Below, piece by piece: positions 8,493 through 13,657 of a stretch of 13,657 bases of DNA. The notes under the pieces are model-generated. The model worked only from the letters and a program-made list of their open reading frames with translations, was not told the DNA's origin and ran no database searches. Source of the DNA: Candidatus Saccharimonadota bacterium. GTDB lineage: Bacteria > Patescibacteriota > Saccharimonadia > Saccharimonadales > Saccharimonadaceae. A program made the position numbers and the translations under genes. How positions within the stretch are numbered: position 1 is the first letter of the stretch; every line of letters starts with the position of its first letter. The DNA lies in NCBI GenBank assembly GCA_900556355.1, contig UNSP01000002.1:1-13657 (forward strand), in the 5' to 3' direction.

Positions 8493-8922
8493 TATTCTTC
8501 GAGAAAATAAATAAATTAAAAACCAGAAAGTTCCAAATTGCAAATACTGCAGTAACTACAACTTTTGCCCATTGGATATCCAGCACGTTAGAGTTTACTA
8601 ACGTAGCAATAATTACTGAAGTTGCCACCATATTGAAAATACTAAGTAATGCATAGAGAATAATTTGCGACCTTAAAGAGAATCTATCATATTGACTATG
8701 ATTAAAAACTTTCTTACGATTCACAGGAAAGTTAAAAACAAATCCCGACAAAAAGCCGATACCACTAGCCAAAAAAGCCGGCAAATGTATATTGTGATAT
8801 AAAATATACGATATTGACGCGTCTATTAGTAATGTAATACCACCTACAACAAGAAATAAAAAGATTTTTAAAAATATACTATTTTTCATATTGTCTTTAT
8901 TAAGAATATCATATTCGTTCAT
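8473..8922 (-). CDS. GtrA-family membrane protein
   Basis: GtrA-family proteins are small membrane proteins thought to flip lipid-linked sugars made by a partner GT2 enzyme. This one has 149 residues and four hydrophobic helices at about 19-42, 48-66, 86-108 and 119-141. It has the hallmark FVFNFPVNRKKVF after helix 2, echoed by WNFLVFNLFIFSK after helix 4, and GGITLLIDASISY in helix 1. The start at 8922 has no ribosome site; a putative -10 TACAAT (complement of 8935-8940) would leave a leader of only about 6 nt. An internal Met at residue 12 (MKNSIFLK) is an alternative start. It is divergent from a polyprenyl-phosphate GT2 gene, the expected partner. Specificity is unknown. Confidence 0.85.
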   Translation of the reverse strand: MNEYDILNKDNMKNSIFLKIFLFLVVGGITLLIDASISYILYHNIHLPAFLASGIGFLSGFVFNFPVNRKKVFNHSQYDRFSLRSQIILYALLSIFNMVATSVIIATLVNSNVLDIQWAKVVVTAVFAIWNFLVFNLFIFSKNNDKNVE

Positions 8923-8957
8923 AATGCATATACGATTGTAGTATAATTGATTATATG
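8918..8957 (+). promoter_or_regulatory. Putative promoter of the GT2 gene, leaderless or nearly so
   Basis: TATAAT (8942-8947) is preceded at 18 bases by TTCATA (8918-8923), a 4-of-6 match to the -35 consensus that lies over the divergent gtrA-like start codon. Initiation would fall at 8954-8955, on or one base before the GT2 ATG at 8955. There is no Shine-Dalgarno site. Confidence 0.45.
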
Positions 8958-9911
8958 TACAGAAAACTAGAGACCGCAGTCGTTATACCTTGTTATAACG
9001 AAGAGAAAATGATTACTCAAACAATAAAGAAAATACCAGAATATATAGATCATATTATAGCCGTCAATGACGCTAGCACCGACAACACTATTGGAGTTTT
9101 GAACAAACTAAAAAAACAATACGGTAAGCTTATTGTTGTTGATAATAAGGTAAATCAAGGTGTCGGAGGAGCTCTTATCACTGGATATGATCATGCGATA
9201 AAAAATACTAAAGCAACAGCTATCGGTATAGTCGCAGGAGATGATCAGTTTGATTCATCATATCTAAAGGCAATGTTAGATAACTTCATAGATCAATCAG
9301 CAGACTACGTAAAAGCAAGTAGGTTTTTCCATCGAGAAGCCTTCAAAACTATGCCAAAATATCGCCAATTTGGAAATATATTCATATCTCTACTTACCAA
9401 ATTTTCTACTGGGTATTATTCTATTACAGACATCACTAACGGGTGCGGTTGGCTGCGTCGTGAAATAATCGAAAAAGTCGATTTTTCTATAGTAGAAAAA
9501 CGTTATGATTACGAAACTAGCATGCTGACTGCTCTATCGATAGCTAACGCTAAAGTCATTGACCATGCTGTACCAGCACATTACGGCGACGAAAAATCAA
9601 CCATCAAACTAATCCCGACAGCCTGGAGAAATCTAAAGGCCGTATGGAAAGGATTCTGGCGCAGGATTTATTACAAATATGTATTATATGGTTTTCATCC
9701 TGTAGCACTATTCCTATTCACGGGTATGTTCTTCTTAATAATATCGCTATTATTGGCTATATTTTTGTTATATGTTAAGTTATTCGCCCACCAATCACCG
9801 ACCGCAGGCAGCGTAATGTTAGCTGTACTACCGTTTATACTAGGAATACAGCTAACGTTGACGGCTCTTACAATCGACGTATCCAATGAAAATAATAACT
9901 TTAAGAAATAG
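8955..9911 (+). CDS. GT2 family polyprenyl-phosphate glycosyltransferase (DPM1/GtrB-like)
   Basis: This enzyme would transfer a sugar from a nucleotide donor to polyprenyl phosphate at the inner face of the membrane. The 318-residue protein has a GT-A domain: AVVIPCYNEEKMI (8-20), IIAVNDASTDNT (34-45), NQGVGGALITGYDHA (67-81) and the metal/donor motif AGDDQFD (94-100). Two C-terminal membrane helices follow at about 249-276 and 287-308, typical of the GtrB/dolichol-phosphate mannosyltransferase-like class. With the divergent GtrA-like protein it forms a plausible make-and-flip pair that supplies side-chain sugars outside the cytoplasm. Isoleucine ATA codons are frequent, unlike the glycosyltransferases at 838-4481. 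The sugar is not predictable. It ends 9 bases from the convergent HAD gene. Confidence 0.9.
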   Translation: MYRKLETAVVIPCYNEEKMITQTIKKIPEYIDHIIAVNDASTDNTIGVLNKLKKQYGKLIVVDNKVNQGVGGALITGYDHAIKNTKATAIGIVAGDDQFDSSYLKAMLDNFIDQSADYVKASRFFHREAFKTMPKYRQFGNIFISLLTKFSTGYYSITDITNGCGWLRREIIEKVDFSIVEKRYDYETSMLTALSIANAKVIDHAVPAHYGDEKSTIKLIPTAWRNLKAVWKGFWRRIYYKYVLYGFHPVALFLFTGMFFLIISLLLAIFLLYVKLFAHQSPTAGSVMLAVLPFILGIQLTLTALTIDVSNENNNFKK

Positions 9912-9920
9912 GTTACCAGA

Positions 9921-10577
9921 TTAAAAATTAATGTTAGCTACGTCACCAATACCGTCAACTAAATAGTCTGGCTCCATTGATTTCAAGAACTCCTTACTAC
10001 GAATTCCACTCAAAAGAGCAATACTGGTCGCATTGAGCTGCTGAGCCGCAGCAACATCAGCTTCAGTATCTCCAATAATAATAGAGTCTCCGGGATTATC
10101 TATTGTTTGCTTAATTATATCTGCCTTTTTTAATAATGTGCCTTCTTTTGTGTCACTATGTCCTGATAAAATTTTCTCAAAAAAGCACCCAATTCCCAAC
10201 TTTTCAATCTGCTTATCTAGAGCGTCTGAATTTCGCCTTAAACTAAGTAGATATAGCTTATTGTCATTCGAGGATAGCTTTTTTAGCGCAGACAAACTAT
10301 CTACAAAAAGCTCATCTCTATACAACTCCTCCAATGATTCTATGCGATCAATAAATAATTTGAGATAATCATCCCTATTATTTACCTCAAGCCCACTCAT
10401 CGGCAATAATTCATTCCAGGAAATATTATCACGTTTCAATTCCCAATATTTCTTCTGATCAAGAGGTGTTCCACCCATTTTTTCGACACACTTCTTATAT
10501 ACTCTATAATGACGAGGAGCAATATCGACCAAAGTACCGTCAAAATCTATAAATATATTTCTATTTGCAATTTTCAT
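9921..10577 (-). CDS. HAD-superfamily hydrolase (phosphatase)
   Basis: This would be a cytoplasmic phosphatase, possibly for a sugar phosphate or glycolytic-type small molecule. The protein has 218 residues if it starts at the ATG at 10577, giving MKIANRNIFIDFDGTLVD. Motif I is DFDGT (Asp11 and Asp13), the motif II serine lies in LLSLRRN (Ser112), a motif III lysine falls in the 144-151 region, and motif IV is GDTEADV (from 170). Residues 20-100 form a helical cap. A longer in-frame start at 10661 lies deep in the preceding gene and adds residues without family character. The chosen start overlaps the upstream epimerase gene by 17 nt and there is no good ribosome site, so translational coupling is likely. 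It is the last gene of the minus-strand aminosugar operon. Confidence 0.85.
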   Translation of the reverse strand: MKIANRNIFIDFDGTLVDIAPRHYRVYKKCVEKMGGTPLDQKKYWELKRDNISWNELLPMSGLEVNNRDDYLKLFIDRIESLEELYRDELFVDSLSALKKLSSNDNKLYLLSLRRNSDALDKQIEKLGIGCFFEKILSGHSDTKEGTLLKKADIIKQTIDNPGDSIIIGDTEADVAAAQQLNATSIALLSGIRSKEFLKSMEPDYLVDGIGDVANINF

Positions 10578-11454
10578 AGAGGTCGCCCATATCCTTAATT
10601 TTATCTGGAAAGAACACTTTAGGATGATAATCAAGTAGACTCTCTGCCTTTGATATATCAATAACTATATCGCAACCACCGCTATCGGACATAATATTTA
10701 TACAGCTACTCGATCGCATACTTTTAATAATTGACTCCGCTGTTTCTTTAATAGAGACTCCCCTACCCGTCCCAATATTGATTACTCCAGCGCCCGCCGA
10801 ATTAACTGCACATATAATACTACTAGCTACATCGTCAATATGCACATAGTCGCGAAGAACTAGTGGACCATTGATAGTCAGATTATCTCCAGACTTAGCC
10901 GCCCTAATAAAGTTAGGGATAGCCCTAGCAATTGGGTCATATCCGCCATACATTATTGAAAATCGCAGAATGGTAAGCTCTTTGTTATTTTTTTGCGCAA
11001 ATGATTGAGCAATTACTTCGCCAGCTATCTTAGTGGAGCTATAATATGAACTACCAGACACAACATTATCTTCCGTAATTGGACCACTAATTTTTGTTTT
11101 ATCATAAGCTTCTACAGTGCTGCCGATAACAATCTTTTTTGCCTTTTTACCAAAATACGTTAGAAGATTAATAGTCCCATCTATATTACCTTCTTTACAC
11201 TTCTCTAAACTGTCTTCGATAGTTTTTTTTGGTACAAAAGCCGCCAAATGGACTATAACGTCGAATTCTTTATCAGCCAATACATCAGCAGCTATTTTTG
11301 AACTCTCCTTACTAGACAAGTCGCATTCAACCCACTTAACATCATCGTAATCAATATTAGATCTGCCTAAACAAATTATCTCCCAGCTGGCAGGCGCCAT
11401 TTCCAAAAAACGCCTGCCAACAAAACCAGATGCGCCAGTAACGAGAATTTTCAC
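10561..11454 (-). CDS. NAD-dependent epimerase/dehydratase (extended SDR)
   Basis: This is an extended short-chain dehydrogenase of 297 residues, probably acting on a nucleotide sugar (4-epimerase, 4,6-dehydratase or 4-reductase). It has the NAD motif TGASGFVGRRF (6-16), VHLAAFVPKKT, GSTVEAY (111-117) with a catalytic Ser/Thr, and YYSSTKIAGE with Tyr138 and Lys142. LRFSIMYGGYDP and LRDYVHIDDVASSI are the substrate-side landmarks. The start is GTG (complement of 11452-11454), which abuts the TAG of the ATP-grasp gene with no gap, so translation is probably coupled. The exact reaction cannot be read. Low similarity to RmlB in the active-site dyad (no Asp-Glu) argues for an epimerase or reductase rather than a dehydratase. 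Confidence 0.85.
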   Translation of the reverse strand: MKILVTGASGFVGRRFLEMAPASWEIICLGRSNIDYDDVKWVECDLSSKESSKIAADVLADKEFDVIVHLAAFVPKKTIEDSLEKCKEGNIDGTINLLTYFGKKAKKIVIGSTVEAYDKTKISGPITEDNVVSGSSYYSSTKIAGEVIAQSFAQKNNKELTILRFSIMYGGYDPIARAIPNFIRAAKSGDNLTINGPLVLRDYVHIDDVASSIICAVNSAGAGVINIGTGRGVSIKETAESIIKSMRSSSCINIMSDSGGCDIVIDISKAESLLDYHPKVFFPDKIKDMGDLYENCK

Positions 11455-12540
11455 CTATGATATTTCCTTAAGGATACGATCACGCTGAGCAACACTCTCT
11501 TCTACAACTCCCATATCCGACAAAACTGGTCGGAAATCCATTCCTCGAATCCATACTAGACCATCCGGTAGAGGATTGGTGTTATTATCAATCGCAGGAA
11601 TCTCTTCACCATAGCCAAGCTTAACAAACATTTCAGGCATATTAAGACCCGCTTGTGTAAAGAATTCGTGAGTTGTAAAGAATCGGCCAATATTAATTTC
11701 TGTTGGATTTGGTACACCATTTTTGTCGTAAGCCATATCCACACCAAATAGACCATCTGGTCTACTATCAACAGCCAACACAGCCCTACGGGCAATATCA
11801 TCAAGTTCAGCATCCGAATAAGTTAATCCCGTTCCGGTAGCGCCGGTGACGCCTGATGGAGAAATTTTTGACAACTCCCAATATAAGCGCTTGCGTCCCT
11901 GGGCAACAACTAACTCGCCATCTTTCCATAACGACATCCAAGTAACCGTCTCTGGTTCAAGCAATTCTGATACTGTAAAATTACCAGACCAAGAGCCGTT
12001 TTTCTCTTGGAAATCTAACCAGTTCTTAGCAGTCTTAACATCGTGAACTGGAAGAGATCCACGACCACCAGCTCCTGATATTGCGCGAATCCACATAGAT
12101 CCACCCATCTCCTCTAATAGAGCATCTAAATCAGTATCTTTACCTTCAATTAGTTTAGTCTTAGGAACTTTAATACCGGCCTTCTCCCATAGTTTAAACG
12201 ACTCAAACTTATCTTGAAGGATCTTAACGGTTTCTTTGGCTGGAAAGAATGTTTTGGCTTTAATTTTCTCTCGATTCTCGCTCAAAAACCCAACCTCAAC
12301 ATCGTTTTGAGCGTGTACAAACTCAATATTTTCCTTCTCTATAATGTAATTCAAAAAATCAATGTACTTTGGGTCGTTTGCCAACGGTGCTAGATATTTA
12401 ACATCAACTTCAGCACGCTGTAAATAATATTTATCAGCATCTGTGCCAACAATGTAATATTCTTCATCCGCAGCCCTAAGAGATCGAATAAAGTTTGCAG
12501 AAGGCGATCCGCCAGCACCTGTTACTAAAATTCTTTTCAT
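11455..12540 (-). CDS. ATP-grasp family ligase (carbamoyl-phosphate synthase-like)
   Basis: ATP-grasp enzymes activate a carboxylate as an acyl phosphate and join it to an amine or other nucleophile. The protein has 361 residues. Its N-terminal PreATP-grasp domain begins ILVTGAGGSPSANFIRSL (4-21) with VGTDADKYYL. The ATP-grasp core shows a binding lysine in DKFESFKLWEKAG (110-122), the glycine-rich loop SGAGGRGS (155-162) and SELLEPE (191-197). Its metal ligands are likely Asp268 with Glu281 and Asn283 (PTEINIGRF). GGAGGA (complement of 12545-12550) is a strong ribosome site and fixes the ATG. Between an aminosugar dehydrogenase/aminotransferase pair and an epimerase, a role in acylating or amidating a nucleotide aminosugar is a fair inference, not proven. 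Confidence 0.85.
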   Translation of the reverse strand: MKRILVTGAGGSPSANFIRSLRAADEEYYIVGTDADKYYLQRAEVDVKYLAPLANDPKYIDFLNYIIEKENIEFVHAQNDVEVGFLSENREKIKAKTFFPAKETVKILQDKFESFKLWEKAGIKVPKTKLIEGKDTDLDALLEEMGGSMWIRAISGAGGRGSLPVHDVKTAKNWLDFQEKNGSWSGNFTVSELLEPETVTWMSLWKDGELVVAQGRKRLYWELSKISPSGVTGATGTGLTYSDAELDDIARRAVLAVDSRPDGLFGVDMAYDKNGVPNPTEINIGRFFTTHEFFTQAGLNMPEMFVKLGYGEEIPAIDNNTNPLPDGLVWIRGMDFRPVLSDMGVVEESVAQRDRILKEIS

Positions 12541-12549
12541 ATTATCCTC

Positions 12550-13545
12550 CTATTTAACGTCAAAAGGCGCAACAGCCTCTAATGATATTTTTAACGCTTC
12601 GCGCGCATCTACCGGATCAACAATTGATGCCGTCCTGCCCATAGATTTAGCCATAAAAGCTTTCAGTTCAGCAGCTAAAGGCTCTTCAAAATCAACTTTT
12701 ATTACACGCTTTTCTGGATCACCAACCTGCAAAACAAATTCAGTAAATCCATCTTTCTGAATTTCTTTCATATTATGTTTATAATATGTAAGCTCCTGTG
12801 TTATATAATTAGCCTCTAGATAACCTAACGATCCAGTCAGTGCAATGGTACGAATTTTTACTGGAGTCAGCCAATTAGCCTGAATAAATCCTGATGCTCT
12901 ACCATAATCCATTAATATTTCTGCTGAATCAATTTTTTTACTATGACGAGTACGCGATCCGTGGCTATGAATAGCTTTAGGTTTTTGTCCTAATAGATAA
13001 TTAACTATATCAACGTCATGAACTGCAAGGTCAATAATTACATCCGTTTTTGGCTCAACAGCAGGAAAACCACCAACACGCTTACATACTACCGAGGTTA
13101 TATCGCCTATAGCATTGTCATCGATCATCTGTTTCAGCTTCTTAATTACTGGATTAAACCTCTCTATATGACCAACTGTAAACGTAACTCCATTTTCCTC
13201 AGCACAAGCAATTAGTTTATCAGCCTCTTCCACCGAAGATGCAATTGGTTTTTCAAGCATACAATTAATACCTCGAGACATCACCTCAGTTGCAACTTCA
13301 AGATGAAATGGAGTAGGCACAACCACAGACACAGCATCTGGATGAACTTTCTCAAGCATTTCCTTGTAATCAGTAAAGAATTTTGTTTTGTATTCGTCAG
13401 CTAACGATTTTGCGGCTGGATTAACGTCTGCTATTGCCACTAGCTCAGATTCTGGAAGCATGAAATAATTGCGCACATGATTGCGCCCCATATTTCCAGT
13501 ACCAATAACAGCAACCCTTATTTTACCTTCTTTATTATTAGTCAT
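12550..13545 (-). CDS. Gfo/Idh/MocA oxidoreductase, UDP-N-acetyl-hexosamine 3-dehydrogenase-like
   Basis: This NAD-dependent oxidoreductase probably oxidises C3 of UDP-GlcNAc or UDP-GlcNAc-uronic acid to a 3-keto sugar for transamination. The protein has 331 residues: the Rossmann motif VIGTGNMGRNH (13-23), IADVNP (38-43), VVVPTPFH, LEKPIAS with the conserved Lys99, VGHIERFNP (124-132), and the active-site region DLAVHDVDI with Asp172 and His176. The HIERFNP block is common in UDP-GlcNAc 3-dehydrogenases and in the WbpB/WlbA group. AAGGAA (complement of 13553-13558) precedes the ATG. The start overlaps the end of the upstream aminotransferase gene by 8 nt, and this pairing (WbpB-WbpE, GnnA-GnnB) is the best clue to the reaction. 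Confidence 0.88.
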   Translation of the reverse strand: MTNNKEGKIRVAVIGTGNMGRNHVRNYFMLPESELVAIADVNPAAKSLADEYKTKFFTDYKEMLEKVHPDAVSVVVPTPFHLEVATEVMSRGINCMLEKPIASSVEEADKLIACAEENGVTFTVGHIERFNPVIKKLKQMIDDNAIGDITSVVCKRVGGFPAVEPKTDVIIDLAVHDVDIVNYLLGQKPKAIHSHGSRTRHSKKIDSAEILMDYGRASGFIQANWLTPVKIRTIALTGSLGYLEANYITQELTYYKHNMKEIQKDGFTEFVLQVGDPEKRVIKVDFEEPLAAELKAFMAKSMGRTASIVDPVDAREALKISLEAVAPFDVK

Positions 13546-13657
13546 TTACAGCTTCCTTAATTGCGCTAGCAATTACTTCAATATCAGCATCTGTAACTTT
13601 TGGATGGACAGGTAAAGACACAACTCTTGCAGCCAAATCTTCGGCAACAGGAAAATC
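13538..13657 (-). CDS. DegT/DnrJ/EryC1/StrS aminotransferase, C-terminal end only
   Basis: A frame open to the window edge encodes the last 39 residues of a protein, starting DFPVAEDLAARVVSLPVHP and ending with TAA at 13538-13540. The PVAEDLAxRVxSLPxHP segment followed by TDADIEVIASAIKEA is the usual C-terminus of PLP-dependent sugar aminotransferases of the DegT/WbpE type. Such an enzyme would aminate the 3-keto sugar made by the downstream dehydrogenase, whose ATG lies within this gene's last codons. The catalytic lysine and PLP-binding part lie outside the window. Confidence 0.8.
   Translation of the reverse strand, partial: DFPVAEDLAARVVSLPVHPKVTDADIEVIASAIKEAVND

Noticed and set aside
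8493..8543. Start at 8543 for the small minus-strand ORF.
   Set aside because: The added residues are an out-of-frame reading of the last GtrA helix; the ATG at 8492 is a more likely start.
10578..10661. Longer start of the HAD gene at 10661 (28 extra residues).
   Set aside because: The extension lies wholly inside the epimerase gene in another frame and has no HAD character; the ATG at 10577 sits just before the DFDGT motif.

Overview
The window is most plausibly from a Candidatus Saccharibacteria (TM7)-like Patescibacterium. It carries a surface-polysaccharide locus, apart from its first ~760 bases. The Saccharibacteria call is an inference. It rests on AT-rich, compact genes with 0-20 nt gaps or overlaps, a standard genetic code (TGA ends genes at 3400 and 4481, unlike the SR1/Gracilibacteria code), and actinobacterial-looking rhamnose genes, since known Saccharibacteria hosts are Actinobacteria. 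No marker gene is present to prove it.

Layout. (1) 1-~765: the GC-rich 3' part of a SAM-methyltransferase-domain protein of Lachnospiraceae/Clostridia type. It loses its expected C-terminus where composition changes abruptly, so this looks like a chimeric or recombination joint. (2) 838-4481, plus strand: a polyprenyl-phosphate sugar-1-phosphate transferase that would start a glycan on its lipid carrier, a GT4 glycosyltransferase broken by a frameshift, and a second GT4 enzyme. (3) 4484-4921, minus strand: a small HxGH nucleotidyltransferase. (4) 4969-8342, plus strand: the complete dTDP-L-rhamnose pathway in the order rfbB, rfbC, rfbD, rfbA, with rfbA under its own near-consensus promoter. 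(5) 8337-9911: a GtrA-family membrane protein and a short 51-aa ORF (minus), divergent from a polyprenyl-phosphate GT2 glycosyltransferase (plus). (6) 9921-13657, minus strand: one tight operon of DegT/WbpE-like aminotransferase (only its C-terminus is in the window), Gfo/Idh/MocA dehydrogenase, ATP-grasp ligase, NAD-dependent epimerase and HAD phosphatase.

Together the genes suggest a rhamnose-containing surface glycan built on undecaprenyl phosphate, side-chain glycosylation through a GT2/GtrA pair, and a separate module making an aminated nucleotide sugar that the ATP-grasp enzyme might acylate or amidate. The most notable points are the joint near 765, the frameshifted GT4, two apparently leaderless promoters at divergent gene pairs, the split of what is a fused RmlC-RmlD protein in Actinobacteria, and the aminosugar/ATP-grasp operon. 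There is no stretch over 300 bases without a gene. I saw no tRNA, rRNA, CRISPR array, insertion sequence or convincing intrinsic terminator.
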